Shown piece by piece: positions 40,325 to 49,847 of a stretch of 57,323 bases of DNA; the first letter of the stretch is position 1; each line of letters starts with the position of its first letter. Below the pieces are notes generated by a model. It searched no databases and had not been told where the DNA came from. It was given only the letters and a program-made list of their open reading frames with translations. Position numbers and translations under genes: made by a program. The stretch lies in assembly GCF_905397435.1 (NCBI RefSeq), contig NZ_CAJPVI010000059.1, positions 1 through 57,323 of the forward strand. Reading direction: 5' to 3'. The stretch comes from Cupriavidus numazuensis (lineage in GTDB: Bacteria > Pseudomonadota > Gammaproteobacteria > Burkholderiales > Burkholderiaceae).

Positions 40325-42079
40325 TCAACCCTTGAGCGTCTGTTCCAGCACGTGCAGTTCATGGTTGAGCTGAGCGTCCTTGCTACGCTCGTCGGCGATC
40401 TTGCGCACCGCGTGCAGCACGGTGGTGTGATCGCGCCCGCCGAAGAGTTCGCCGATCTCGGGCAGGCTCTTCTGCGTGAGTTCCTTCGCCAGGTACATCG
40501 CGATCTGGCGCGGCCTTGCAATGTTCGCAGGCCGCTTTTTCGAGTACATGTCAGCGACCTTGATGTTGTAGAAATCCGCGCAGGTCTTCTGGATGTTCTC
40601 GACCGAGATCTGGCGGTTCTGCACCGTCAGCAGGTCCTTCAGCGCTTCACGCGTGACTTCGATGGTGATGTCGCGGCCGTGGAAGTTGCTGAACGCCAGG
40701 ATCTTGCGCAGCGCGCCTTCGAGCTCGCGCACGTTGGAACGCAGATGCTTGGCGACGAAGAACGCGACTTCCTCGGGCACGCTCACGTTTTCGGCGGCGG
40801 CCTTCTTCATCAGAATCGCCACGCGCATTTCCAGCTCGGGCGGCTCGATGGCCACGGTCAGGCCGGAGTCGAAACGCGAAATCAGGCGGTCGTCGATGCC
40901 GGTGATCTCCTTCGGGTACGTATCGCTGGTGATGATCACCTGCGCCCGGTTGGCGATCAGTGCTTCGAACGCGTAGAAGAATTCTTCCTGCGTGCGGTTC
41001 TTGCCCGAGAAGAATTGAATATCGTCGATCAGCAGCAGGTCGAGCGAGTGGTAATAGCGCTTGAACTCGTCGAACGCCTTGCGCTGGTAGGCCTTCACCA
41101 CGTCGGACACATATTGTTCAGCGTGGATGTAGCGGATGCGCGCGCGCGGGTTCTCCATCAGCATGAAATTGCCGATGGCGTGGATCAAGTGAGTCTTACC
41201 AAGGCCCACGCCGCCATAGAGATATAGCGGGTTGTAGGACTTGCCCGGATTGTTGGCGACCTGGATGGCGGCAGCGCGCGCCAACTGGTTGGCCTTACCG
41301 GTGACGAAGTTGTCGAACGTCAGGATCGGGTTTAGGCGCGAACGCTCGTGCACGGTGTCGCTGGCCTGGCTCGGCTGGCCGGGCTGCGCACCGGGCCCGC
41401 CTGGGCCGGGGTGCTGCACCATCGGACCCGACTGCATGGGGGGTTGCTGCGGCTGCATGCGGTAGGAGCGGGCAGCAACTTCGGACGGATCCATCTGGAC
41501 CACGTCGATCTCGCCCATATCGACGCCATGCTGCGCACCCGGCGCCGGCTGCTGGCGCATGCCGCCTTGCAGCGGATGGCCAGGGTAGGGTGCCTGCGCC
41601 GGAGGATAGCCAGCCTGGCCGTGGCCGGACTGGTACTCGCCATAGCCGGGCTGCATGCCCGGTTGGGCGAATTGCTGGCCCATGGGTTGGCCCATCGGCT
41701 GGCCGCCGCCATAGCCCTGCATACCCGTACCCAGTGCTGCGTGACCGTCGCCCGCGGCGCCCGGCATCATGCCCGGCTGACCGCCCATGCCGCCGGCCGG
41801 CGGCTGCGCGTAAGCCGCCGCACGGCCCGACGCAGCAGGATCCAGGACAAAGTGAACACTGACCTGCGCTTCCCAATATTCGCAGGCAAGGGCAGTAATA
41901 CGCCCCGAAAACTGGCTCTTGACCCAATCCAGCTTGAACCGGTTCGGCGCAGCAATGCGCAGCGTGAGCGCTTCTTCGTCGAAACCGACGGGCGCCAACG
42001 GCTTGATCCAGGTTTTGAACTGTTGCGGCGTCAGTTCGCGCTCGAGCTGCGCGGCTGCCGCCTGCCAGAAGTCTTGCAT
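40325..42079 (-). CDS. dnaA: Replication initiator DnaA
   Basis: A 584-residue initiator. Domain I (MQDFWQAAAAQLERELTPQQFKTWIKPL) comes first, then a long Gly/Gln/Pro/Met-rich domain II of about 150 residues, typical of Burkholderiaceae. The AAA+ domain III has LYGGVGLGKTHLIHAIGN and LLIDDIQFF. Domain IV has the DnaA signature helix-turn-helix (RPANIARPRQIAMYLAKELT, GGRDHTTVLHAVRKI). It binds TTATCCACA boxes and melts oriC. ATG 42079 is the usual family start; a frame 13 codons longer exists but adds MAHPGGALTKQKT, unlike the family. Confidence 0.97.
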   Translation of the reverse strand: MQDFWQAAAAQLERELTPQQFKTWIKPLAPVGFDEEALTLRIAAPNRFKLDWVKSQFSGRITALACEYWEAQVSVHFVLDPAASGRAAAYAQPPAGGMGGQPGMMPGAAGDGHAALGTGMQGYGGGQPMGQPMGQQFAQPGMQPGYGEYQSGHGQAGYPPAQAPYPGHPLQGGMRQQPAPGAQHGVDMGEIDVVQMDPSEVAARSYRMQPQQPPMQSGPMVQHPGPGGPGAQPGQPSQASDTVHERSRLNPILTFDNFVTGKANQLARAAAIQVANNPGKSYNPLYLYGGVGLGKTHLIHAIGNFMLMENPRARIRYIHAEQYVSDVVKAYQRKAFDEFKRYYHSLDLLLIDDIQFFSGKNRTQEEFFYAFEALIANRAQVIITSDTYPKEITGIDDRLISRFDSGLTVAIEPPELEMRVAILMKKAAAENVSVPEEVAFFVAKHLRSNVRELEGALRKILAFSNFHGRDITIEVTREALKDLLTVQNRQISVENIQKTCADFYNIKVADMYSKKRPANIARPRQIAMYLAKELTQKSLPEIGELFGGRDHTTVLHAVRKIADERSKDAQLNHELHVLEQTLKG

Positions 42080-42289
42080 TGTTTTTTGTTTAGTAAGCGC
42101 ACCTCCAGGGTGCGCCACTGACTACTGTCGCGCCTCGCCAGCCCGGCCTTCCCCGTACCCATGTCTGCAACGCCGGCAGCGACTTACGTATACGTCCTGT
42201 ATACGGTCCGCCGCGTCGACCTGCAAAAACTTGGGGGGAAGCCCGGGATGCGCCTGCGCCACGCAGCCCGTGTAGTGATTGGACCGGGA

Positions 42290-42510
42290 TTGTACCCCCG
42301 GCCTCAAGTTATCCACAAAGGATAAGTCTGTGGACAACTTGTGCAAATTCAGTGGATTGGTGTGCACAACCCGAGCAGCGGCGCGGCTTTCCGGCATGCT
42401 GCAGCGCCGGAAAAACCAGCGGAAACAGGGACTTCGGCCAATCCGGCAGTCTGTCGCAGTGCATAAATCAGCACGCAAACTTGTTAACAGGCTGTTGTGG
42501 ACAATGGCGC
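42290..42510. other. Chromosomal replication origin (oriC)
   Basis: Between divergent dnaA and rpmH. It holds a perfect DnaA box, TTATCCACA (42309-42317), and near-consensus boxes on the other strand: TGTGGACAA at 42329-42337 and 42496-42504, and TGTGCACAA at 42361-42369. Moderately AT-rich stretches such as CTTGTTAACAGG lie between them. This gene setting is the standard bacterial origin. Confidence 0.88.
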
Positions 42511-42575
42511 ACGGCTGTTTACGTGCCGTTTACCGAGTGATGTGGCGATTGTGTCCTTGCCCACATTACGAAGCC

Positions 42576-42604
42576 TTGACACTGGCGGCGAAAATCGCTT
42601 AAAT
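42576..42604 (+). promoter_or_regulatory. rpmH promoter
   Basis: TTGACA (42576-42581), 17 bases, then TTAAAT (42599-42604): a good sigma-70 promoter about 280 bases upstream of rpmH, leaving a long GC-rich leader. It probably serves rpmH-rnpA-yidD-yidC. Confidence 0.55.
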
Positions 42605-42883
42605 GGCGGGTTCTGCGATGCGGCAGGGGATCACACGTATGCGCATCGCCGGGTCTGGCCTGTCCGTGCCGCCCGCGTCTTGCAGGTATACCTGCAATCC
42701 AGGCGCTGGCCGGTTTCAGGGCCGGCACCAAGACAGAACCAGAATCGCCAACTTGTCGGTATACGCTTTGAGGCCTTGAGCGTTTCCGGCGCGCGGCAAC
42801 CCCAATGCGAACCATACGCGGCGGCCACGGCACCCCGGCACCGGCCGGAGGCGGGCTAGCCCAGATCAACCAGAGAGTGCAAC

Positions 42884-43018
42884 ATGAAACGTACCTACCA
42901 ACCTTCCGTTACCCGTCGCAAGCGTACCCACGGTTTCCGCGTCCGCATGAAGACCCGTGGCGGCCGTGCCGTCATCAACGCTCGTCGCGCCAAGGGCCGC
43001 AAGCGCCTGGCAATCTAA
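42884..43018 (+). CDS. rpmH: Ribosomal protein bL34
   Basis: A 44-residue, very basic protein, MKRTYQPSVTRRKRTHGF at the start and AKGRKRLAI at the end, the invariant bL34 pattern of the large ribosomal subunit. First gene of the rpmH-rnpA-yidD-yidC series. Confidence 0.97.
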   Translation: MKRTYQPSVTRRKRTHGFRVRMKTRGGRAVINARRAKGRKRLAI

Positions 43019-43079
43019 GGGCCGGGCGACCGGTCTGGACGGCGGCAACGCCGTCCATGCCAACCGCCTCGCCTTCTGG

Positions 43080-43559
43080 ATGGCCGGTAGCTTGCCGCAG
43101 GGTGCAGTGTTCCCGCTAGCTTTGCCAAGCGTGTCTACCTTTGCCTATCCCAAAGCCGCGAGGCTGACAAAGACGGATGAATTTTCATCCGTTTTTGCTT
43201 TGCGGCCCCGACGACGCAGTACGCACTTCGTGCTCTACGTGCGCGCCAACGGCCGGCCCGAAGCCCGCCTTGGCGTGGTAGTGGGCAAGAAGTTCGCACC
43301 GCGCGCGGCCGAGCGCAACCTGGTCAAGCGCATGGCGCGCGAGCTGTTCCGCCAGCGGCAGGACCAGCTTGGCGGCCGCGATGTGCTGCTGCGGCTGCAG
43401 ACCAAGTTTCCGCGTGCGGAATTTACCAGCCGCGCCGCGGTCCGAAGGGCGTGCCTGACGGAGATGACCAGCCTGCTGGAAGTCGCCGCCAAGCCGCTGC
43501 CGCCGCCTCCGCCGTCACCATCGGCCGCGCCTGAACAGCCCAAGGGCCTTCCGGCCTGA
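43080..43559 (+). CDS. rnpA: Ribonuclease P protein component
   Basis: A protein of about 159 residues. The RnpA core is clear: KTDEFSSVFA, RLGVVVGKKFAPRAAERNLVKRMARELFR with the RNR-like basic helix. It assists the RNase P RNA in removing tRNA leaders. The C-terminus is extended by a Pro-rich tail (PPPPPPSPSAAPEQP) not needed for the fold. The start is uncertain: ATG 43080 is used, while an inner GTG at 43131 also fits the family, and the frame stays open into rpmH. Confidence 0.92.
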   Translation: MAGSLPQGAVFPLALPSVSTFAYPKAARLTKTDEFSSVFALRPRRRSTHFVLYVRANGRPEARLGVVVGKKFAPRAAERNLVKRMARELFRQRQDQLGGRDVLLRLQTKFPRAEFTSRAAVRRACLTEMTSLLEVAAKPLPPPPPSPSAAPEQPKGLPA

Positions 43560-43571
43560 CCGCTCCCAGCC

Positions 43572-43868
43572 ATGAAGCGAATCCTGCTAGCCCTGCTGCG
43601 CATCTACAAGATCGCTCTGAGCCCGTACCTGGGCTCGCGGTGCCGCTTCTGGCCGACCTGTTCCGACTACGCCCGCGACGCCGTCATCCAGCATGGCGCC
43701 GCGCGCGGCAGCTGGATGGCTGCTCGCCGGCTGTGCCGTTGCCACCCTTTCACACAAGGCGGGTATGATCCCGTGCCGGGTGCGGAAGCGGAAACTGCAC
43801 AAACGGGCAAGTTTGCCCATCCCGCGGCAGGCCATGGGCCTGTCACCGTCCGTCTCCCACGACCCTGA
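43572..43868 (+). CDS. yidD: Membrane protein insertion efficiency factor YidD
   Basis: A 98-residue protein with the family pattern MKRILLALLRIYKIALSPYLGSRCRFWPTCSDYA and CRCHPFTQGGYDPVP. It helps YidC/Sec insert membrane proteins. It starts 12 bases after rnpA and ends 21 before yidC. Confidence 0.93.
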   Translation: MKRILLALLRIYKIALSPYLGSRCRFWPTCSDYARDAVIQHGAARGSWMAARRLCRCHPFTQGGYDPVPGAEAETAQTGKFAHPAAGHGPVTVRLPRP

Positions 43869-43889
43869 TTTCCCCGACCACAGCGAGAC

Positions 43890-45557
43890 ATGGATATCAA
43901 ACGCACCATCCTCTGGGTCATCTTCTCGATGGCCCTCGTGCTGCTCTATGACAACTGGCAGCGCGCCAACGGCCACGCGTCGATGTTCTTCCCGAGCGCG
44001 ACGCAGCAGCAGGCCGCTTCGGCGCCCGCCGCCGGCGCCGCCCAGGGCGATGTGCCCAAGGCCAACGCGACCGCAGGCGCCGCCGCTCCGGCAGCCCCCG
44101 GTGGCGCGCCTCAGGCAGCAGCGCAGCCCACTGGCGAAAAGATCATCGTGACCACCGACGAGGTGCGCGCCGAGATCGATACCGCCGGCGGCATCCTGTC
44201 GCGCCTGGAGCTGCTCAACGAGCACGAGAAGGACGGCAAGCCGGTGGTGCTGTTCGAGCGCGACACCACGCGCACGTACATGGCCCGCTCCGGCCTGATC
44301 GGCGGCGACCTGCCTAACCACACCACCGTGTTCACGGCCACGCCCGGCCCGCGCACGCTGGACGGTGCCGACAAGCTCGAAGTCACGCTGACCGCCGACA
44401 AGAACGGCGTGAAGTTTGTGAAGACTTACGTGTTCCACAAGGGCAGCTACGTGGTCGACGCGCGCTTTGCCGTGACCAACGATGGCACTGCGCCGGTCTC
44501 GCCGACGCTGTACCTGGAACTGGCGCGTGACGGCAGCAAGGTCGAGCAGTCGCAGTTCTACAGCACCTTCACCGGCCCGGCCATCTACACGGACGCGGAC
44601 AAGTACCACAAGATCACCTTCGAAGACATTGCCAAGGGCAAGGCCAGCACGCCGGCCGCCACCACCAGTGGCTGGGTCGCGATGGTCCAGCACTACTTTG
44701 CCTCGGCCTGGATTCCGCAAGCCGGCAAGGAGCACAGCTTCTACGTCCAGCAGATCGATCCGAACCTGTACCGCGTGGGCATCCAGCAGCCGCTGGGCCA
44801 GATCGCCCCGGGTGCCACGGTGACGACCGATGCGCGCCTGTTCGCGGGCCCGCAGGAAGAGCGCATGCTCGAGAAGATCACCCCGGGCCTGGAACTGGTG
44901 AAGGACTATGGCTGGCTGACCATCCTGGCCAAGCCGCTGTTCTGGCTGCTCGAGAAGCTGCATGGCTTCCTGAACAACTGGGGCTGGTCGATCATCTTGC
45001 TGACCGTGCTGATCAAGCTGGTGTTCTTCCCGCTGTCGGCGGCGAGCTACAAGTCCATGGGCAAGATGAAGGACCTGCAGCCGCGCATGACCGCGATCCG
45101 CGAACGCCACAAGGGCGATCCGCAGAAGATGAACACGGAGATGATGGCGCTGTACAAGACCGAGAAGGTCAACCCGCTCGGCGGCTGCCTGCCCATCGTG
45201 ATCCAGATCCCGGTGTTCATCGCGCTGTACTGGGTGCTGCTGTCGTCGGTGGAAATGCGCGGCGCACCGTGGCTGGGCTGGATCCATGACCTGTCGGTGC
45301 CGGATCCGTTCTACATCCTGCCGATCGTGATGGCCGTGTCGATGTTCGTGCAGACCAAGCTGAACCCGACCCCGCCGGACCCCGTGCAGGCCAAGGTCAT
45401 GATGATCATGCCGCTGGTGTTCTCGTTCATGTTCTTCTTCTTCCCGGCCGGCCTGGTGCTGTACTGGGTTGTGAACAACATCCTGTCGATCGCCCAGCAG
45501 TGGCAGATCAACCGCATGCTCGGCAAGGGCAAGGCGGCTGTGGCAGCGAAGAGCTGA
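43890..45557 (+). CDS. yidC: Membrane protein insertase YidC
   Basis: A 555-residue Oxa1/YidC insertase. An N-terminal anchor (MDIKRTILWVIFSMALVLLY) and an Ala-rich linker precede the large periplasmic beta domain. The conserved five-helix insertase region follows, from about residue 345 (WGWSIILLTVLIKLVFFPLS, GGCLPIVIQIPVFIALYWVL, FSFMFFFFPAGLVLYWVVNN). It folds and inserts membrane proteins alone or with SecYEG. Complete. A strong terminator follows. Confidence 0.97.
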   Translation: MDIKRTILWVIFSMALVLLYDNWQRANGHASMFFPSATQQQAASAPAAGAAQGDVPKANATAGAAAPAAPGGAPQAAAQPTGEKIIVTTDEVRAEIDTAGGILSRLELLNEHEKDGKPVVLFERDTTRTYMARSGLIGGDLPNHTTVFTATPGPRTLDGADKLEVTLTADKNGVKFVKTYVFHKGSYVVDARFAVTNDGTAPVSPTLYLELARDGSKVEQSQFYSTFTGPAIYTDADKYHKITFEDIAKGKASTPAATTSGWVAMVQHYFASAWIPQAGKEHSFYVQQIDPNLYRVGIQQPLGQIAPGATVTTDARLFAGPQEERMLEKITPGLELVKDYGWLTILAKPLFWLLEKLHGFLNNWGWSIILLTVLIKLVFFPLSAASYKSMGKMKDLQPRMTAIRERHKGDPQKMNTEMMALYKTEKVNPLGGCLPIVIQIPVFIALYWVLLSSVEMRGAPWLGWIHDLSVPDPFYILPIVMAVSMFVQTKLNPTPPDPVQAKVMMIMPLVFSFMFFFFPAGLVLYWVVNNILSIAQQWQINRMLGKGKAAVAAKS

Positions 45558-45585
45558 GCGCAGGCGATGCACAAGCGTTAAGAGA

Positions 45586-45613
45586 AGCCCGGTGGAGACA
45601 CCGGGCTTTTTTT
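45586..45613 (+). terminator. Terminator after yidC
   Basis: AGCCCGGTG and CACCGGGCT form a perfect 9-bp stem with a GAGA loop, followed by seven T. A textbook intrinsic terminator. Confidence 0.92.
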
Positions 45614-45656
45614 GTATCGGCGCTCGCCGGTACGCAGTTTTCCCAAGGAGATATCG

Positions 45657-46427
45657 ATGAGCTGGTCCGCCCGCCAATATGTGGCCTTTGAAGACGAACG
45701 CACACGCCCGGTCCGTGACCTAGTCGCCGCGATTCCCAATGAGATCGTGCGCACGGCGGTGGATATCGGTTGCGGGCCGGGTAATTCGACCGAGGTGCTG
45801 ATGTCGCGATTTCCGGGTGCTTCGATCACCGGACTGGACAGCTCCGACGACATGGTCGATGCCGCGCGCAAGCGCCTGCCCGACGTGCAGTTCGATGTCG
45901 CGGATATCACGGCCTGGAACGACGCCGGCCCCTATGACGTAATCCTGGCCAACGCCGTGCTGCAGTGGGTGCCGGACCATGCCACGCTGTTTCCCGCGCT
46001 CGTGCAGAAGCTTTCGGAAGGCGGCACGCTGGCCGTGCAGATGCCCGACAACCTCGAAGAACCTGCGCACCGGCTGATGCGCGAAACTGCCGCGAACGGT
46101 CCGTGGGCCGCCAAGCTGGCCACTGCGAGCAACGCCCGCTCGGCGCGGGCTACGGCGCGCTGGTACTACGAACTGCTAAAGCCGCATTGCTCGCGTGTGG
46201 ACGTGTGGCTGACCGTCTATCACCATCCGCTGGCCGGTGGCGCGAATGCCATCGTGGAATGGTTCAAGGGCAGTGGGCTGCGGCCGTTCATTCAGCCGCT
46301 GGATGATGCCGAGCGTACGGCCTATCTGGCGCGATATGAGGCGGAGATTGCCAAGGCGTATCCGGCGTTGCCGGATGGGTCGGTGCTGTTGCCATTCCCG
46401 CGGTTGTTTGTGGTGGCGACGCGCTGA
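45657..46427 (+). CDS. tam: Trans-aconitate 2-methyltransferase
   Basis: A 256-residue class I methyltransferase close to Tam. VDIGCGPGNSTEVL is the S-adenosylmethionine loop, with LDSSDDMVDAARKRLP and DVILANAVLQWVPDH behind it. Tam methylates trans-aconitate, an inhibitor formed from cis-aconitate. AAGGAG six bases before the ATG fixes the start. It is separated from yidC by a terminator, so it is transcribed independently. Confidence 0.85.
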   Translation: MSWSARQYVAFEDERTRPVRDLVAAIPNEIVRTAVDIGCGPGNSTEVLMSRFPGASITGLDSSDDMVDAARKRLPDVQFDVADITAWNDAGPYDVILANAVLQWVPDHATLFPALVQKLSEGGTLAVQMPDNLEEPAHRLMRETAANGPWAAKLATASNARSARATARWYYELLKPHCSRVDVWLTVYHHPLAGGANAIVEWFKGSGLRPFIQPLDDAERTAYLARYEAEIAKAYPALPDGSVLLPFPRLFVVATR

Positions 46428-46457
46428 GGGTTCAAGCTTGATTCAAGCGCCTGTTTG

Positions 46458-46487
46458 CTCCCCTCTCCCGCGAGCGGGAGAGGGGAG
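46458..46487. terminator. Bidirectional hairpin between convergent genes
   Basis: A perfect 14-bp stem (CTCCCCTCTCCCGC and its complement) with a 2-base loop lies between tam and the VOC gene, which converge. Hairpins of this sequence are common between genes in related genomes and probably stop transcription from both sides, although T-runs are short. Confidence 0.6.
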
Positions 46488-46506
46488 AAACCCCGGTGCG
46501 GCGTAG

Positions 46507-46893
46507 TCAGCCCGGCTTGTGGCAAACCGCCTCGATATTGTGTCCATCCGGATCCAGCACGAACGCACCGTAGTAATCCGGGTGGTAATGCGCACGAATG
46601 CCCGGCGCACCGTTGTCCCGTCCGCCCGCTGCCATCGCGGCCTTGTAGAAGGCATCCACCTCAGCCCGCGTATCCACGCGGAACGCCACATGCAGCGGCG
46701 GCTGGTTGGGCGTGCCGTTGCTGAGCCAGAATTCCGGCTTGCCCGGCGGGCCAAACCCGGCCACGTCTACCGAGCCGGTCACGCTGGCGGGAAACTCCAT
46801 GATCAGTTTGATGCCGATGGCGCCTAGTGCCGCCGTATAGAAGGCCTTGCTGCGGCCGTAGTCGCTGACGTTGACGCCGGTGTGGTCAATCAT
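46507..46893 (-). CDS. VOC-family (glyoxalase-like) protein
   Basis: A 128-residue vicinal-oxygen-chelate protein: MIDHTGVNVSDYGRSKAFY at the start, PLHVAFRVDTRAEVDAFY in the middle, FVLDPDGHNIEAVCH at the end, giving His/Glu metal ligands. The substrate cannot be told; glyoxalase, dioxygenase and resistance proteins share the fold. AGAGGA precedes the ATG. Confidence 0.85.
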   Translation of the reverse strand: MIDHTGVNVSDYGRSKAFYTAALGAIGIKLIMEFPASVTGSVDVAGFGPPGKPEFWLSNGTPNQPPLHVAFRVDTRAEVDAFYKAAMAAGGRDNGAPGIRAHYHPDYYGAFVLDPDGHNIEAVCHKPG

Positions 46894-46919
46894 GAGGTTT
46901 CCTCTTGGACAATGGCAAT

Positions 46920-47357
46920 TCAGGCAAGGTCGATCACGCTCATGGTCGCATTGAGGCGGCTGACCAGCACGGCTTCGCCGTGCACGTCGGCAAAAACATC
47001 AGCCTCGACCACGATGATGGATCGGCCCGACTTCAGCACGTCGGCGCGGCAGCGCAGGCGTTCGCTGCGCACGGCGCGCAGCAGGTTGATCTTGAATTCG
47101 GCGGTAACCACGTGGCGGCCCGCTTCCAGGATGGTCGAGGCCGCAGCGCCCGCGGTGTGGTCCGCGATGGTCGCCTGCACCCCGGCGTGCACGACACCGC
47201 CCTGCTGCAGGTGGCGCGGAGCCACGGCAAGTTCGGATTCACACCAGCCGGGACCGCAGTCGACCAGCGTGATGCCCACGTCGGTGACAAAGGCGGCCTG
47301 ACGAAAGCCGGCCTCGATGGTCTCACGCAATAGCAGCCGTTCCCGGTCAGTCGACAT
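46920..47357 (-). CDS. PaaI-family thioesterase
   Basis: A 145-residue hotdog-fold protein with the PaaI pattern HLQQGGVVHAGVQATIADHTAGAAA (His/Asp region) and TAEFKINLLRAVRSERL. It probably hydrolyses an acyl-CoA; the substrate is unknown. It lies 26 bases upstream of the VOC gene on the same strand. Confidence 0.85.
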   Translation of the reverse strand: MSTDRERLLLRETIEAGFRQAAFVTDVGITLVDCGPGWCESELAVAPRHLQQGGVVHAGVQATIADHTAGAAASTILEAGRHVVTAEFKINLLRAVRSERLRCRADVLKSGRSIIVVEADVFADVHGEAVLVSRLNATMSVIDLA

Positions 47358-47518
47358 GGTGTCCCTCGCGCGGTAGGTGTGCGCGCATTGCAGCGCGAAG
47401 GGTTGGTCTTGTCAATCTTCCGTGCGGCGCATGCAGCGCGCTGCAGTGTTCCCACGTGCGGCATCGCCTACACTGGAACCTACGTCCCCGGCCGTCTCTC
47501 GAACTGGATGAGGCCTCC

Positions 47519-48316
47519 ATGAATGCTGACCCCACTGCCAGGCTGCGCGGCAAGACGCGTCCGGCCGCGGCGTTCGCCGCGCTGGGCGAGGCTGGGCTGC
47601 AGCGCATCGAAGACAGCCTTGCCGCGCTGTTCGGGCGCGACGAGGCGGAAGACGTGCATGCCCTGCGCGTGGCCGTGCGCCACCTGCGCGCGGTGCTGTG
47701 GATATTTGGGCCGCTGTTGCCACGGGGCATCGCCGAGCGCTGGAAGGAAGACTTGCATGGACTGGCCGACGCAGCTGGCGAAGTCCGCGACTGGGACGTC
47801 TTCCTCGCCGAAACCATGCAGCCCGCGCTGGATCGCCAGCCCGGCGACGCGGTGCTGCATGCCGTGATCGACACAGCACGCGCACGCCGCCAGATCGCGC
47901 GCGAGACCATGCTGGCCCGCCTGGGCCAGTACCGCCACGACACACTGCCGACGCTGCACCGCGACCTGGCGCACCTGCCGGTACATACCGACGATGGCAG
48001 CGACACGCTTGGACCGTTTGCGCGCAGCCGCGTGCGCAAGGCCCGCAAGACGCTGCGCCAACGCAAGCGCAGGGCGCGCCAAGACGGTCTGCGAGCAGTG
48101 CACCGTCAGCGCATCGCCGGCAAGCGCCTGCGCTATGCGATCGAGGCGCTCGGGCCTGTATTGCCGGAGCAGAAAGCCAAACGCCTGCACCGCAAACTGG
48201 TGAAGGGGCAGGGCAAACTGGGCAGCGTGGTCGACGACAGCGTGGCGCGCCGGCTCATGGCGGAATGCCTGGATGTGCCTCCTGAGGAACAGGACAGCGC
48301 GCCCGCTGCTGCGTAA
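47519..48316 (+). CDS. CHAD-domain protein
   Basis: A 265-residue all-helical CHAD protein, rich in conserved His and Arg (EDVHALRVAVRHLRAVLWIFG, EVRDWDVFLAE, AGKRLRYAIEAL). CHAD domains bind polyphosphate, so a role in polyphosphate granules is likely. ATG 47519 is used; an upstream in-frame start adds 21 residues unlike the family. It lies 93 bases before mnmE on the same strand. Confidence 0.85.
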   Translation: MNADPTARLRGKTRPAAAFAALGEAGLQRIEDSLAALFGRDEAEDVHALRVAVRHLRAVLWIFGPLLPRGIAERWKEDLHGLADAAGEVRDWDVFLAETMQPALDRQPGDAVLHAVIDTARARRQIARETMLARLGQYRHDTLPTLHRDLAHLPVHTDDGSDTLGPFARSRVRKARKTLRQRKRRARQDGLRAVHRQRIAGKRLRYAIEALGPVLPEQKAKRLHRKLVKGQGKLGSVVDDSVARRLMAECLDVPPEEQDSAPAAA

Positions 48317-48409
48317 GCGGCCACCTCACGGTTGCATCGCTTTCCCGCACCATGCGCCGTGCCCGGCACGCCGCGGACCCCGATCACATCGATCTGAGAC
48401 AATAGCGCC

Positions 48410-49837
48410 ATGACTGCTCCCCTGCCTCCCATTGCCGCCATTGCCACCGCCCCCGGACGCGGCGGCATCGGCGTGGTGCGCGTGTCGGGCCCCGATGTGC
48501 GCCCGGTCATGCACGCCATCTGCGGCCAGGCGCTCAAGCCGCGCCATGCCACCTACCTGCCGTTCCTGGACGGTCACGGCAAGGTCATCGACCATGGCCT
48601 GGCGCTGTACTTCCCGGGGCCGAATTCCTACACCGGCGAAGAGGTGCTGGAACTGCAGGGGCACGGCGGGCCGGTGGTCATGCAGATGCTGCTGACACAC
48701 TGCCTGCAGGCCGGCCACGAAATCGGCCTGCGCCTTGCCGAACCCGGCGAGTTCACGCGGCGTGCTTTCCTCAACGACAAGCTCGACCTGGCCCAGGCCG
48801 AGGCCGTGGCCGACCTGATCGAGGCCAGCACCGAAGCCGCGGCGCGCTCCGCAGCGCGATCGATGGAAGGCGAGTTCTCCAGCGCCATCCACACGCTGGT
48901 CGAAAAGGTGATCCACCTGCGCATGCTGGTGGAAGCCACGCTGGATTTCCCGGAAGAGGAGATCGATTTCCTCGAAGCCTCCGATGCGCGCGGCCAGCTC
49001 GCCACGATTCGCAATGACCTTGGCAAGGTGCTCGCGCAGGCCCGGCAGGGCGCGCTGTTGCGCGAAGGTCTGTCGGTCGTGCTCGCCGGCCAGCCCAATG
49101 TGGGCAAGTCGTCGCTGTTGAACGCACTGGCCGGGGCTGAGCTGGCCATCGTCACGCCGATCGCCGGTACCACGCGCGACCGCGTCAAGGAGACGATCCA
49201 GATCGAAGGCATCCCGCTTCATATCATCGACACGGCGGGGCTGCGCGATGAAGCCACGGACGAAGTCGAGCGCATCGGCATCGAACGCACGTGGGACGCC
49301 ATCCGGCATGCCGACATCGTGCTGCATCTGGTCGACGCCACCGACTACCTGCGGCACGGCCTGTCCGAGATCGACGACGCCATCGACGACCGCCTGAGCG
49401 GCCAGTTGCCGCCGGGCGCGCCGATCGTGCGCGTGGTCAACAAGATCGACGTCGCACCGACGGTGGGGGGCATGATGTTCAGTGGAAACCGTCCGCACGT
49501 GGTGGCGGCCAACGGCCCCAACCCCACCGAAATCTGGATCTCCGCGCGCACCGGTTCGGGCATCGAGCTGTTGCGCAAGGAACTGCTGCGGTTGGTCGGC
49601 TGGCAGTCGGGCAATGAAGGCACCTTCCTGGCGCGCGAACGGCACCTGACCGCGCTGCGGCAGGCGCAATCACACCTCGATGTGGCGGACGAGCAGAGCA
49701 AACAGCAGGCGCAGGCGCTGGACCTGTTTGCGGAAGAGCTGCGGCTCGCGCAGGAGCATCTGAACAGCATCACCGGGGAGTTCACGAGTGATGATCTGTT
49801 GGGGACGATTTTTACGCGGTTTTGTATTGGGAAGTAG
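48410..49837 (+). CDS. mnmE: tRNA uridine-34 modification GTPase MnmE
   Basis: A 475-residue MnmE (TrmE). The N-terminal folate-binding domain (IAAIATAPGRGGIGVVRVSG) leads into helices carrying an inserted G domain with GQPNVGKSSLLN (G1), the TTRD switch and DTAGLRD (G3). The C-terminus ends FCIGK with the catalytic Cys. With MnmG it makes the 5-(carboxymethyl)aminomethyl group at tRNA wobble uridines. Its place near yidC is conserved in proteobacteria. Complete. Confidence 0.97.
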   Translation: MTAPLPPIAAIATAPGRGGIGVVRVSGPDVRPVMHAICGQALKPRHATYLPFLDGHGKVIDHGLALYFPGPNSYTGEEVLELQGHGGPVVMQMLLTHCLQAGHEIGLRLAEPGEFTRRAFLNDKLDLAQAEAVADLIEASTEAAARSAARSMEGEFSSAIHTLVEKVIHLRMLVEATLDFPEEEIDFLEASDARGQLATIRNDLGKVLAQARQGALLREGLSVVLAGQPNVGKSSLLNALAGAELAIVTPIAGTTRDRVKETIQIEGIPLHIIDTAGLRDEATDEVERIGIERTWDAIRHADIVLHLVDATDYLRHGLSEIDDAIDDRLSGQLPPGAPIVRVVNKIDVAPTVGGMMFSGNRPHVVAANGPNPTEIWISARTGSGIELLRKELLRLVGWQSGNEGTFLARERHLTALRQAQSHLDVADEQSKQQAQALDLFAEELRLAQEHLNSITGEFTSDDLLGTIFTRFCIGK

Positions 49838-49847
49838 TGGCTACCGG

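Noticed and set aside
40088..41227. Plus-strand open frame opposite dnaA
   Set aside because: Antisense shadow with no ribosome binding site or recognisable domain.
43587..45677. Very long minus-strand open frame opposite yidD and yidC
   Set aside because: The product is His/Arg/Gly-rich without domain structure; yidC is certain on the plus strand.
48326..49669. Minus-strand open frame opposite mnmE
   Set aside because: Antisense shadow of a certain gene.
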